The notes below the pieces were generated by a model. The model ran no database searches. It had not been told where the DNA came from and was given only the letters and a program-made list of their open reading frames with translations. Of a stretch of DNA of 64,000 bases, positions 52,717 through 61,768 are shown one piece after another. Every line of letters begins with the position of its first letter. Within the stretch, counting starts at the first letter, position 1. The DNA lies in the NCBI RefSeq assembly GCF_024360925.2, contig NZ_CP113517.1, positions 434,001 through 498,000 of the forward strand. Direction: 5' to 3'. Made by a program: the position numbers and the translations under genes. Source of the stretch: Methylomonas rapida. GTDB lineage: Bacteria; Pseudomonadota; Gammaproteobacteria; Methylococcales; Methylomonadaceae.

Positions 52717-54174
52717 TCATCGTTATACACAAGTCCCTCAAAGACTAAACTACAAGGAGACACAGAAACAGGAGAAAGGCGATGAGCAACTGGGCCGAAG
52801 AAGAAGTGCAAACTGCCAATTTGGAAGATCAACGTCTAAACAAGAGATTGGCCTTGCTATTGGAGCAATTGGGCGAGCATCCACAACTCAGTATTCCGGC
52901 GGCCTGCGGAGGCTGGAAGGAGACGATGGGAGCCTATCGCTTCTTCAATAACGCTAAGACGACATTCGAGAAGATACTGGCGCCGCATCGAGATGCCACG
53001 ATCGAGCGCATGAAGAGCAGCCCAATCGTGCTGCTGGCACAGGACACCACCGAGGACGATAAGAATATTTGCTTGGGGCCGAAGGGACTTGGCACAGTGA
53101 AAGACGTGGAGAAACACTTGCGCCGCCTGCATCCGACAGTTGCCTTTACGCCATCGCGTATTTGTTTGGGTGTCGTGAAAGCATCGTATTGGCCTCGAGA
53201 GATCCCAAGCCAAAGGAGTGAACGACTTCACAAAGGCGTAGACGAAAAAGAGAGTCGCCATTGGCTGGAAAGTTACCAGGACAGTTGCGCTTTACAGGCG
53301 CAAATGCCGGACACCCTGCTGATCAATCTTGCCGACAGGGAGGGCGATATTTACGAGTGGTTTGCCGAATACCATGACTACGCACCTGCGGTACGGGCTC
53401 AATGGATCGTACGTGCGGCGCAAAACCGAGTGTTGGCTTCGCCGGAGAACGGTACGAAATGCCTGTGGGCCGCCGTGGAGCAAGCTCCTGTATTGGGTTA
53501 CTCTGAGGTGAACGTCAAACCGCGACCGAACCGCACGGCGCGACTGGCGCATATCACGTTACGCGCCATTACAGTGACCCTCAAACCGCCTAAGCGGATA
53601 GGGTATCGGCTACCGGAACTCACCATCAATGCGGTGCTGGCACGCGAAGATGCACCACCGTCTGGCGTGGAACGTTTGGAATGGCTATTGTTGACTAGCT
53701 TGCCGATCGATTGTTTCGAACAGGCGGCAACGATCGTCATGTGGTACGCCGTGCGGTGGTGCATTGAAGTGTACTTCCATGTGCTCAAGAGCGGATGCCA
53801 GATTAAGCGACTGCATCTGGAAACCGAGGACCGACTGCTACCTTGTTTAGCGTTGTACATGGTTATTGCCTGGCGGGTATTGTTCACGCTGATGTTGGGA
53901 CGGACTACGCCGGACATGGATTGTGAAATTATCTTCGATCCACAGGAGTGGCGGGCTGCTTACATTGTGGTTAAGCTTTGCCCGCCGCCGCTTACGCCAC
54001 CTCGCTTGGGCGAAGTGATTCTCTTGGTGGCGAGCTTGGGCGGTTATCTCGGACGCAAGCATGACGGGCCGCCGGGTGCCAAAGCCATGTGGATCGGACT
54101 GCAGCGTTTGCGCGATTTTGTCATTGCATTGGAAGCTCAGCAGGTTGTCGCACAGAGATGTGTATAACGATGAG
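52717..54174 (+). mobile_element. IS4-family, Tn5/IS50-group insertion sequence with 9-bp target duplication
   Basis: The 1458-bp element has left end CTCATCGTTATACACAAGT and inverted right end CTCATCGTTATACACATCT, very like the Tn5 outside and mosaic ends (which share TTATACACA). A perfect 9-bp duplication TGCTCCGCG sits at 52708-52716 and 54175-54183. The target is a family B palindrome. One intact transposase gene inside. Confidence 0.93.
52782..54167 (+). CDS. Tn5/IS50-like transposase (IS4 family)
   Basis: 461 residues. N-terminal DNA-binding domain of IS50 type (NWAEEEVQTANLEDQRLNKR, GGWKETMGAYRFFNNAKTTF). The catalytic triad: D in VLLAQDTTE, D in LINLADREGDIYEW, and E in the RWCIEVYFHVLKSGCQIK segment, followed by HLETEDRL, the YREK-like region. 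A C-terminal dimerisation part LGGYLGRKHDGPPGAKAMW is typical of this group. Intact. Confidence 0.94.
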   Translation: MSNWAEEEVQTANLEDQRLNKRLALLLEQLGEHPQLSIPAACGGWKETMGAYRFFNNAKTTFEKILAPHRDATIERMKSSPIVLLAQDTTEDDKNICLGPKGLGTVKDVEKHLRRLHPTVAFTPSRICLGVVKASYWPREIPSQRSERLHKGVDEKESRHWLESYQDSCALQAQMPDTLLINLADREGDIYEWFAEYHDYAPAVRAQWIVRAAQNRVLASPENGTKCLWAAVEQAPVLGYSEVNVKPRPNRTARLAHITLRAITVTLKPPKRIGYRLPELTINAVLAREDAPPSGVERLEWLLLTSLPIDCFEQAATIVMWYAVRWCIEVYFHVLKSGCQIKRLHLETEDRLLPCLALYMVIAWRVLFTLMLGRTTPDMDCEIIFDPQEWRAAYIVVKLCPPPLTPPRLGEVILLVASLGGYLGRKHDGPPGAKAMWIGLQRLRDFVIALEAQQVVAQRCV

Positions 54175-54374
54175 TGCTCCGCGTGGGAGCCGGCGTCAGG
54201 GACGCTCTAGCATCCCGAACCGCCGGGCGCTTCAGGCTGCATTCCCACGAGGAGCATGGGAACGATGAGCCCGGAGTGCAGGAAATTATTTTCAGCAAAA
54301 TCCTAACCCGATAAAATCAAAATGCTAGGTTTCTTTGCGTTTAGCCCAAAATCCCATCGGTTGATTGCGGGACG

Positions 54375-54875
54375 TTATTTTTGGCTAGGCCCAGGCGATT
54401 CGGGGCGGCGCTCGTGCTCGTACTCTAGGAGAACTTCCTGCCCTGGCTGAATACCGTGTTTGTCGATAAAGCCAGCATTGACTTCCAGCATGTATTGCGC
54501 AGGTGCCGACGAGGCAGAGATCGGGCACGGGTCTTGTGCGCAGGGCGGTAAATTACGCAGCACCGAAACGATTTTGCCGTCATCGGATAAAAATATGATG
54601 TCGAGAGCTATCAGGGTGTTTTTCATCCAGACATGGCGGATGGTTTGATCGGAATGGACAAACAGCATGCCTTGGTTTTCGGCAAGGTGATTTCTGTGCA
54701 TCAGGCCCAGGGCGCGTAGCGCTTCGGTGTCGACGATTTCGATATCGATGCGGTGATCATTGGCGAACGTCGCGCTTCCCCATTGCGTGAGGTCTTGGCT
54801 CGAAGCGGATTGCACGCTCAAGCTTGTCATTAGGACGAGGAATCCGCAAAAAATGGCCGTCAGTGGAGTGTTCAT
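54375..54875 (-). CDS. DUF192 family exported protein
   Basis: 166 residues with a signal peptide (FCGFLVLMTSLSVQSASS region). DUF192 marks: IEIVDTEALRALGLMHRNHL, EN-QGMLFVHSD, HVWMKNTLIALDIIFLSDDG and KIVSVLRNLPPCAQDPCP, EVNAGFIDKHGIQPGQ. The fold is beta-barrel-like; function unknown in bacteria. Stand-alone gene, divergent from tRNA-Leu. Confidence 0.88.
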   Translation of the reverse strand: MNTPLTAIFCGFLVLMTSLSVQSASSQDLTQWGSATFANDHRIDIEIVDTEALRALGLMHRNHLAENQGMLFVHSDQTIRHVWMKNTLIALDIIFLSDDGKIVSVLRNLPPCAQDPCPISASSAPAQYMLEVNAGFIDKHGIQPGQEVLLEYEHERRPESPGPSQK

Positions 54876-54897
54876 GTCAGGGAAGATTGATTTTGGG

Positions 54898-54926
54898 TTG
54901 TTTTTGTGGGGCGGCCTTATTATAAT
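54898..54926 (+). promoter_or_regulatory. tRNA-Leu promoter
   Basis: TTGTTT, 17 bases, then a perfect TATAAT, ending 18 bases before the tRNA. Confidence 0.7.
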
Positions 54927-54944
54927 GCCGCGTTCATTTATATT

Positions 54945-55028
<84 letters not shown>

Positions 55029-55143
55029 TTTCTTTCTGTTATTCGCAGCGATCCGATCCAGCATCTTTTCCTGAGTCATGAATCCCGCTGATCGACCAGT
55101 CTCCCAATTCCAATTCTTTCTTTTTAACTTTTGAGGTAAACCA

Positions 55144-56445
55144 ATGCAAGTTTCTGTCGAGAAGACATCAGAATTAAGCCGAAAAATGACTGTTAGTGTG
55201 CCTGATGCGGTGCTTCAGGAAAAAATGGAAACTCGCTTTAAAAAACTGGCTCGAGAAGTTAAGGTTGATGGTTTTCGTCCCGGTAAAGTGCCAGTCAGCA
55301 CGGTTAAAAAGCTTTATGGCGAGCGCGTCAAACACGAAGTGGCCGGCGATCTGATTCAATCGACTTATTTCGAAGCGTTGCAGCAACAAGAATTGGTGCC
55401 TGCCGGCCATCCGCTGATCACGCCCGCGGACAAAAGCGAAGGTTTTGAGTATGTGGCTGAATTCGAAGTTTACCCTGAAATCGGTCTGGACTCGGTCAAT
55501 GGCCTGGAAATCAGTCGTCCAGTCGCTAGTGTGACCGACGCCGATGTCGAAAACATGATCGAAAAGTTGAGGCAGCAAAAGAAAACATGGCAGGTCGTCG
55601 AACGGGCCTCACAAGAAGGTGACAAAGTCACCATTCATTTCTCAGGTGTGTCTGAAGGCGAAAATTTCACCGACGGCAAGGTGGAAAATTACGCGATCGA
55701 GATCGGCGGCAAGCAGATGATTCCCGGCTTTGAAGACGAGCTGAAAGGCTTGGCCGCCGGTGAAAGCAAAAGCTTCAACATCACTTTTCCGGAAAAATAC
55801 AACAGCGAAAAATTGGCCGGCAAAGCCGCTGATTTCGAGATCGAGATGATCAAGGTCGAAGAGCCGGTATTGCCTGAACTGGATGCCGACTTCATCAAGG
55901 CCTATGGTGTAGAAGCGGGCGATGTCGTCAGTTTTCGCGCCGACGTCAAGGAAAACATGGAAAGAGAGTTGGCGCAAGGTCTGAAAAACAAGCTCAAAAC
56001 CGCCGTGTTGGATGCACTGTACGAAAACGTCAAGATCACGCTGCCCAACGCGTTGATCGATCAAGAAGTTCAAGCGTTGATGAAGCCTTATGCGGAACGT
56101 GCCGGCAAGGCCAAGTTGAAATTGGAAGATTTGAATTTGCCGCGCGATGTCTTCGAAGAACAAGCCAAGCGCCGCGTGGCATTGGGTTTGATTTTGGGCG
56201 AAATCATCCAAAAGAACGACATCAAGGTGGATGCCGATAAAGTGCGTGCCGTGATTGACGACATGGCGAAAAGTTACGAAAAGCCAGAAGACGTCGTAAA
56301 TTGGTATTATGCCGACAATAGCCGCTTAAACGACGTTCAGCAAATGGTGCTGGAAGATCAGGCCGTGGACTGGGTTGTCGAGCGTGCTCGGGTTACCGAC
56401 CAAAACGTCGGTTTTAACGATGTCATGGAACGGCAGCAAGCATAG
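55144..56445 (+). CDS. tig: Trigger factor
   Basis: 433 residues. Ribosome-bound chaperone with peptidyl-prolyl isomerase activity. N-terminal ribosome-binding domain with the signature FRPGKVPVSTVKKLYG; FKBP-like middle domain (EGDKVTIHFSGVSEGE, MIPGFEDELKGLAAGESK); helical C-terminus. GAGG lies before the ATG. Eight bases separate it from clpP, with clpX and lon after: the standard tig-clpP-clpX-lon order. Confidence 0.97.
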   Translation: MQVSVEKTSELSRKMTVSVPDAVLQEKMETRFKKLAREVKVDGFRPGKVPVSTVKKLYGERVKHEVAGDLIQSTYFEALQQQELVPAGHPLITPADKSEGFEYVAEFEVYPEIGLDSVNGLEISRPVASVTDADVENMIEKLRQQKKTWQVVERASQEGDKVTIHFSGVSEGENFTDGKVENYAIEIGGKQMIPGFEDELKGLAAGESKSFNITFPEKYNSEKLAGKAADFEIEMIKVEEPVLPELDADFIKAYGVEAGDVVSFRADVKENMERELAQGLKNKLKTAVLDALYENVKITLPNALIDQEVQALMKPYAERAGKAKLKLEDLNLPRDVFEEQAKRRVALGLILGEIIQKNDIKVDADKVRAVIDDMAKSYEKPEDVVNWYYADNSRLNDVQQMVLEDQAVDWVVERARVTDQNVGFNDVMERQQA

Positions 56446-56453
56446 GAAACTGA

Positions 56454-57086
56454 ATGATTGATCTAACTGGCATGAATACTATGGTTCCCCAGGCCGCGGG
56501 CGGTCTGGTGCCCATCGTGGTGGAGCAAACGGCGCGCGGCGAGCGGTCGTTTGATATTTATTCCCGCTTGTTGAAAGAGCGGGTTATTTTTCTGGTGGGA
56601 CAGGTCGAAGACTACATGGCCAACCTGGTCGTGGCTCAATTGCTGTTTCTGGAGTCGGAAAATCCGGACAAGGATATACACCTGTATATCAATTCGCCCG
56701 GCGGTTCCGTGACGGCAGGCATGTCGATCTATGACACCATGCAATTCATCAAGCCCGATGTCAGTACCATGTGCATCGGTCAGGCGGCCAGCATGGGGGC
56801 CTTGTTGTTGGCGGGTGGCGCGGCTGGCAAGCGTTATTGCCTGCCGCATTCACGTGTGATGATCCATCAACCCTTGGGCGGTTTCCAGGGGCAGGCATCG
56901 GACATCGCCATTCATGCCAAGGAAATTTTGTCCATCCGCGATAAGTTGAACAAGATTCTGGCGCATCATACGGGGCAGCCGTTGGAAAAAATCCAGCAAG
57001 ACACCGATAGGGATAATTTTTTGAGTTCCGAACAAGCGGTCGAATATGGTCTGATCGATAAAGTTCTGAGCAGCCGTAACGTTTAA
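56454..57086 (+). CDS. clpP: ATP-dependent Clp protease proteolytic subunit
   Basis: 210 residues. Serine protease tetradecamer working with ClpX or ClpA. Catalytic serine in [11 protein letters not shown], histidine in [13 protein letters not shown], aspartate in QDTDRDNFL. The propeptide-like N-terminus up to [16 protein letters not shown] is usual. Starts directly after tig with AGGAAA upstream. Confidence 0.98.
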   Translation: MIDLTGMNTMVPQAAGGLVPIVVEQTARGERSFDIYSRLLKERVIFLVGQVEDYMANLVVAQLLFLESENPDKDIHLYINSPGGSVTAGMSIYDTMQFIKPDVSTMCIGQAASMGALLLAGGAAGKRYCLPHSRVMIHQPLGGFQGQASDIAIHAKEILSIRDKLNKILAHHTGQPLEKIQQDTDRDNFLSSEQAVEYGLIDKVLSSRNV

Positions 57087-57183
57087 GCCAAACTCGCCGT
57101 AATGCGGCGAGTTAATTGGGAAAGTTGATATTTTTGATATATTCTTCAGCCACTGAAGCAATGTATTACCCCGGGGTCTGTTC

Positions 57184-58455
57184 ATGAGTAGAGACAAAAA
57201 AGGTAAAGACGAAGATAAACTTCTTTACTGTTCTTTTTGCGGCAAAAGCCAAAACGAAGTTAGAAAGCTGATTGCCGGGCCGTCCGTGTATGTCTGCGAC
57301 GAATGCGTGGAGCTTTGTAACGACATCATTCGTGACGAATTGGCCGAAGACGAAAAAAGCGTCGGCAGCGGTGCCTTGCCGAAGCCAAAAGAAATCAAGC
57401 AAGAGCTGGATAATTACGTCATTGGTCAGGAAAAGGCCAAGAAAATTCTATCCGTCGCGGTTTACAACCACTATAAGCGGTTGCGCAGCAACAGCAAAAA
57501 AAGCGATGTCGAGCTGGCGAAAAGCAACATTCTGTTGATCGGCCCGACCGGCTCCGGTAAGACGCTGTTGGCGGAAACGCTGGCACGCTTGTTGGACGTG
57601 CCTTTCACGATCGCCGACGCCACGACGCTGACGGAAGCCGGTTATGTCGGTGAGGACGTCGAGAATATCATTCAGAAAATTCTGCAAAAGTGCGATTACG
57701 ATGTCGAGAAAGCGGAAACCGGTATTGTCTACATCGATGAAATCGACAAAATTTCACGCAAGGCCGACAATCCATCCATCACGCGCGATGTGTCCGGCGA
57801 AGGCGTGCAGCAGGCCTTGCTGAAGCTGATCGAAGGCACGGTGGCTTCAGTGCCGCCGCAAGGTGGACGCAAGCATCCGCAGCAGGAATTCTTGCAGGTG
57901 AATACCGCCAATATTCTGTTCATCGTCGGTGGCGCTTTTGCCGGTTTGGATAAAGTCATCAAAAATCGTACCGAAAAAGGCGGCATTGGTTTTTCGGCGG
58001 AGCTCAAACCGAAGGAGGAGAGTCAAAATGTCGGTGAGATTTTTGCCGATGTGCGCGCCGAAGACTTGATCAAATACGGATTGATCCCGGAGTTTGTCGG
58101 TCGATTGCCGGTGGTGGCCACGCTGGACGAATTGGATGAACACGCCTTGGTGCAAATCCTGACCCAGCCTAAAAACGCCCTGATCAAACAATACAGGCAT
58201 TTGTTCGAAATGGAAGGGGTGGAACTGGAGTTCAGAGAAGACTCCTTGGCGGCGATTGCGCGCAAATCCATGGAAAGAAAAACCGGCGCGCGTGGATTGC
58301 GCACCATCGTCGAAAACGTGCTGCTCGATACCATGTACGAACTGCCTTCCAGCGACAGCATCACCAAGGTCGTGGTCGACGAAAGTGTCATCAATGGTCA
58401 ATCCGAGCCGATTCTGGTGTATGAGCCGGAATTGAAGCGTGCGTCATCCGATTGA
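57184..58455 (+). CDS. clpX: ATP-dependent Clp protease ATP-binding subunit ClpX
   Basis: 423 residues. N-terminal zinc-binding domain ([23 protein letters not shown]), AAA+ module with Walker [15 protein letters not shown], Walker [11 protein letters not shown], the [10 protein letters not shown] pore loop and sensor regions. It unfolds ssrA-tagged and other substrates for ClpP. The 97-base gap after clpP lacks a clear terminator, so both are probably co-transcribed. Followed by a strong terminator. Confidence 0.98.
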   Translation: MSRDKKGKDEDKLLYCSFCGKSQNEVRKLIAGPSVYVCDECVELCNDIIRDELAEDEKSVGSGALPKPKEIKQELDNYVIGQEKAKKILSVAVYNHYKRLRSNSKKSDVELAKSNILLIGPTGSGKTLLAETLARLLDVPFTIADATTLTEAGYVGEDVENIIQKILQKCDYDVEKAETGIVYIDEIDKISRKADNPSITRDVSGEGVQQALLKLIEGTVASVPPQGGRKHPQQEFLQVNTANILFIVGGAFAGLDKVIKNRTEKGGIGFSAELKPKEESQNVGEIFADVRAEDLIKYGLIPEFVGRLPVVATLDELDEHALVQILTQPKNALIKQYRHLFEMEGVELEFREDSLAAIARKSMERKTGARGLRTIVENVLLDTMYELPSSDSITKVVVDESVINGQSEPILVYEPELKRASSD

Positions 58456-58482
58456 AGCTTTCGGCGCTGATGCGTGACAAGG

Positions 58483-58514
58483 AAAGGGGCTTTACCGCAA
58501 AGCCCCTTTTTTTT
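58483..58514 (+). terminator. Terminator after clpX
   Basis: AAAGGGGCTTT, loop ACCGC, AAAGCCCC and a run of eight T; separates the tig-clpP-clpX unit from lon. Confidence 0.95.
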
Positions 58515-58532
58515 GCCGAATGGACGAAGATA

Positions 58533-58560
58533 CTTGTTTTCTCTGCGATCGCCCTCATAT
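58533..58560 (+). promoter_or_regulatory. Possible heat-shock (sigma-32) promoter of lon
   Basis: CTTGTTT, 13 bases, CCTCATAT resembles the sigma-32 consensus CTTGAAA and CCCCATNT. It lies 45 bases before the lon start codon and just past the clpX terminator. lon is a known heat-shock gene in E. coli. Confidence 0.5.
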
Positions 58561-58604
58561 ACGATTGCAGCTAAATTGCTTTCCTGCCAAAGGACACGAA
58601 TCAA

Positions 58605-61019
58605 ATGACTCAAGTAAAAAATAAAGACGATCTTATTCCTGTGTTGCCGCTTCGGGATGTGGTGGTATATCCGCATATGGTGATCCCGCTGTTCGTCGGC
58701 CGGGGAATGTCGATCGATGCGCTCGATGCCGCCATCAAACAGGACAAACAAGTACTGTTGATCGCGCAAAAACAGGCGGATATCGACGAGCCCGAGTTTG
58801 ACGATTTGTATAAGGTAGGGACGCTGGCCAATATTCTGCAGTTGCTCAAGTTGCCGGATGGCACCGTCAAGGTGTTGGTCGAGGGAACTCAGCGTTGCTC
58901 GGTCGTGCAATATCAAGAATTTGAAGGCTATTGCGCGGCGGGCGTACTCGAGCTGGAAGATCAAATCACGATCGACGAGCAAGAACTCGACGTATTACAA
59001 CGCACGGCGATCAACTCGTTCGATCAATATGTCAAATTGAACAATAAGATTCCGCCAGAAGTTCTGAATTCTCTGTCCGGTATCGATGATCCCGGTCGCC
59101 TGGCCGACACCATGGCGGCGCATATGGCGCTGAAGGTGGAAGAAAAACAAAAAATGCTGGAGATGGTCGATGTCGCCCGGCGCCTGGAAAATTTGATGAC
59201 GCTGATGGAGGGCGAAGTCGATATCCTGGAAATGGAGAAAAAGATTCGCGGCCGGGTCAAGAAACAAATGGAAAAAAACCAGCGCGAGTATTATCTGAAC
59301 GAGCAAATGAAGGCGATTCAGAAAGAGCTGGGCGAGATGGACGAAGCCAGCAACGAAGTCGAAGAGCTGGAAAAGAAAATCGAGGCGGCCGGCATGTCGG
59401 GCGAAGCTAAAAGCAAAGCCATGGCCGAGCTGAACAAGCTGAAAATGATGTCGCCGATGTCGGCCGAAGCGACCGTCGTGCGCAACTATATCGATTGGAT
59501 GGTCAGCGTGCCATGGAAGAAAAAAACCAAGGTACGCCATGATCTCAAGGTCGCCGAACAGGTGCTGGAATCCGAACATTACGGTCTGGAAAAGGTGAAG
59601 GAAAGGATTCTGGAATACCTTGCGGTACAACAACGGGTGAAACAATTGAAAGGGCCTATTCTGTGCCTGGTTGGGCCGCCGGGCGTGGGTAAAACCTCGT
59701 TGGGCCAGTCCATCGCGCGGGCGACGAATCGCAAATACGTGCGCATGGCCTTGGGCGGCGTGCGCGACGAAGCCGAAATCCGCGGGCACAGGCGGACGTA
59801 TATCGGTTCGATGCCAGGCAAGATTTTGCAGAATCTCGCCAAGATCAAAACGCGCAATCCGATGTTCCTGCTGGACGAAATCGACAAGATGGCGGCGGAT
59901 TTTCGCGGCGATCCGGCGTCGGCCTTGCTGGAGGTGCTGGATCCCGAGCAAAATCACACCTTCGCCGATCATTATCTGGAAGTGGATTTCGATTTGTCCG
60001 ACGTGATGTTCGTGGCAACGGCGAATACCCTGAATATTCCGGCGCCGCTGATGGACAGAATGGAGGTCATTCGTCTCGCAGGTTATACCGAAGACGAAAA
60101 AATCAATATCGCCACGCGCTTTTTGATTCCCAAGCAGATCAAAAACAATGGTTTGGCCGAAGCCGAGATTGAAATTACGGAGGCTGCCGTCAGGGATATG
60201 ATCCGTTATTACACGCGCGAAGCCGGCGTGCGTAGTTTGGAACGGGAAATATCGAAGATCTGCCGCAAAGTGGTGAAGGATTTATTGCTGCATAACGGTA
60301 AAGAAAAAATTTGTGTCGATAGCAAAAACCTGGATAAATATCTCGGCGTGCGTCGCTTCAGCTATGGCATGGCCGAGGATAGCGATCAGATCGGTCAAGT
60401 GACCGGCTTGGCTTGGACCGAAGTGGGCGGTGAATTGCTGACTATCGAGACGGCCGTCATGCCGGGCAAAGGCAAGCAGCAAGCCACCGGTAAGCTCGGC
60501 GACGTGATGAAGGAATCCATCGATGCCGCCATGACGGTGGTCAGGAGTCGTGCGGAAATACTGGGCATAGACAAGGAGGTTTTCCAGGGTAGCGACATTC
60601 ACGTTCACGTGCCGGAAGGCGCAACACCGAAGGATGGTCCAAGCGCGGGCATCGGGATGTGTACAGCGATTATTTCGGCGCTGACCAAAATTCCGGTCAG
60701 GGCCGATGTGGCGATGACCGGCGAGATTACGCTGCGCGGTGAGGTATTGCCGATTGGCGGTTTGAAAGAGAAGCTGTTGGCCGCGCATCGCGGCGGCATC
60801 AGGACCGTGGTGATTCCATCCGAAAACGAAAAAGACTTGGCTGAAATACCCGATAACGTCAAAAGCAATTTGACCATCAAATGCGTGCGCTGGATAGACG
60901 AGGTGTTAGAGATCGCGCTGCAAAGAATCCCTGTTCCGATTGCGGCCGCGGAAGGTCAAACCGCCGAGGGGCCCAATGGCAAAAACGAAGCGAAACCGCA
61001 GGCGGTGCTCGCGCATTAA
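58605..61019 (+). CDS. lon: Lon protease
   Basis: 804 residues. N-terminal substrate domain ([20 protein letters not shown]), coiled-coil region 190-270, AAA+ module with Walker [17 protein letters not shown] and Walker [10 protein letters not shown], and the Ser-Lys protease domain with [11 protein letters not shown] and the lysine in [15 protein letters not shown]. It degrades damaged and regulatory proteins. The C-terminal 30 residues after the protease domain are a short unconserved tail. Own promoter region behind the clpX terminator. Confidence 0.98.
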   Translation: MTQVKNKDDLIPVLPLRDVVVYPHMVIPLFVGRGMSIDALDAAIKQDKQVLLIAQKQADIDEPEFDDLYKVGTLANILQLLKLPDGTVKVLVEGTQRCSVVQYQEFEGYCAAGVLELEDQITIDEQELDVLQRTAINSFDQYVKLNNKIPPEVLNSLSGIDDPGRLADTMAAHMALKVEEKQKMLEMVDVARRLENLMTLMEGEVDILEMEKKIRGRVKKQMEKNQREYYLNEQMKAIQKELGEMDEASNEVEELEKKIEAAGMSGEAKSKAMAELNKLKMMSPMSAEATVVRNYIDWMVSVPWKKKTKVRHDLKVAEQVLESEHYGLEKVKERILEYLAVQQRVKQLKGPILCLVGPPGVGKTSLGQSIARATNRKYVRMALGGVRDEAEIRGHRRTYIGSMPGKILQNLAKIKTRNPMFLLDEIDKMAADFRGDPASALLEVLDPEQNHTFADHYLEVDFDLSDVMFVATANTLNIPAPLMDRMEVIRLAGYTEDEKINIATRFLIPKQIKNNGLAEAEIEITEAAVRDMIRYYTREAGVRSLEREISKICRKVVKDLLLHNGKEKICVDSKNLDKYLGVRRFSYGMAEDSDQIGQVTGLAWTEVGGELLTIETAVMPGKGKQQATGKLGDVMKESIDAAMTVVRSRAEILGIDKEVFQGSDIHVHVPEGATPKDGPSAGIGMCTAIISALTKIPVRADVAMTGEITLRGEVLPIGGLKEKLLAAHRGGIRTVVIPSENEKDLAEIPDNVKSNLTIKCVRWIDEVLEIALQRIPVPIAAAEGQTAEGPNGKNEAKPQAVLAH

Positions 61020-61077
61020 TTTTGAAGTCGATTCGCTGCTAAACCATGAAATTCGCGGCCTGCGGCGATTACAACGC

Positions 61078-61107
61078 TTGACATGGCTCGTGGCCCATTG
61101 ATATAAA
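61078..61107 (+). promoter_or_regulatory. hupB promoter
   Basis: TTGACA and TATAAA separated by 18 bases, about 120 bases before the hupB start codon. Confidence 0.65.
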
Positions 61108-61227
61108 GTCCCACCTTCTTGATATGAAGGTGGCTATGAATGGGAGGGGGCGAGCCTGTTGGTGCCGAAATCAAATCGCTTGTTTGCTTGAGCATAATTA
61201 ATACAACGACATCCTAAGGGGAAATAA

Positions 61228-61500
61228 ATGAATAAATCGGAACTGATCGATGCTATTGCTGCAGCATCTCATTTGACAAAAGCCGATGCCGGCCGTGCTT
61301 TAGATGGTTTTATCAAGTCTGTTGAAGAAGCGCTGAAAAAAGGCGATTCAGTAGCCTTGGTTGGTTTTGGCACCTTCGAAGTTAAAGAAAGAGCGGAGCG
61401 CAAAGGTCGTAATCCGCAAACCGGCGAAGAAATCACTATCAAGGCCGCAAAAATTCCTTCATTTAAAGCTGGCAAATCTTTAAAAGATGCGGTAAACTAG
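61228..61500 (+). CDS. hupB: DNA-binding protein HU-beta
   Basis: 90 residues, the exact HU length. [20 protein letters not shown] at the start and the beta-arm [20 protein letters not shown] identify it. A small nucleoid protein that bends DNA. The ATG follows AAGGGGAA. Located between lon and ppiD as in E. coli, here with two tRNA genes after it. Confidence 0.97.
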   Translation: MNKSELIDAIAAASHLTKADAGRALDGFIKSVEEALKKGDSVALVGFGTFEVKERAERKGRNPQTGEEITIKAAKIPSFKAGKSLKDAVN

Positions 61501-61513
61501 TCGCTCTTTAGTC

Positions 61514-61589
61514 GGGTGCTTAGCTCAGCTGGGAGAGCATCGCCCTTACAAGGCGAGGGTCGGGGGTTCGAACCCCTCAGCACCCACCA
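61514..61589 (+). tRNA. tRNA-Val (anticodon TAC)
   Basis: GGGTGCT/AGCACCC acceptor stem, D-loop AGCTCAGCTGGGAGAGC, anticodon stem CGCCC around TTACAAG-type loop reading TAC, T-arm GGGGGTTCGAACCCC, and CCA encoded. Confidence 0.97.
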
Positions 61590-61595
61590 GACTTA

Positions 61596-61672
61596 GGAGC
61601 GGTAGTTCAGTTGGTTAGAATACCGGCCTGTCACGCCGGGGGTCGCGGGTTCGAGCCCCGTCCGCTCCGCCA
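61596..61672 (+). tRNA. tRNA-Asp (anticodon GTC)
   Basis: GGAGCGG/CCGCTCC acceptor stem, D-arm GTTCAGTTGGTTAGAAT, anticodon stem CCGGC around CTGTCAC reading GTC, T-arm CGCGGGTTCGAGCCCCG, and CCA encoded. Six bases after tRNA-Val, probably one transcript. Confidence 0.97.
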
Positions 61673-61678
61673 AAACAG

Positions 61679-61712
61679 AAACCTCGGGCCGTACGGTTCG
61701 AGGTTTTTTTTT
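61679..61712 (+). terminator. Terminator after the tRNA pair
   Basis: AAACCTCGGGCC...CGAGGTTTTTTTT, a stem of AACCTCG with an eight-T run. Confidence 0.9.
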
Positions 61713-61768
61713 GCGTGTTCATTTTGTCGCCTGTTTGGTCAGGTTAAACGCTGTTTAAGGACAGAGCT

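Larger units (their letters stand above)
52700..54269. repeat. Family B intergenic palindrome, copy 3, split by the IS50-like element
   Basis: The left piece (GGCTCCCATGCTCCGCG, ending 52716) and right piece (from TGCTCCGCGTGGGAGCC at 54175 to about 54269) rejoin into a family B copy with the arms and inner GGGACGCTCTAGCATCCC hairpin. Confidence 0.9.

Noticed and set aside
58995..59972. 325-codon frame antisense to lon
   Set aside because: Mirror of the lon AAA+ region; no independent evidence.
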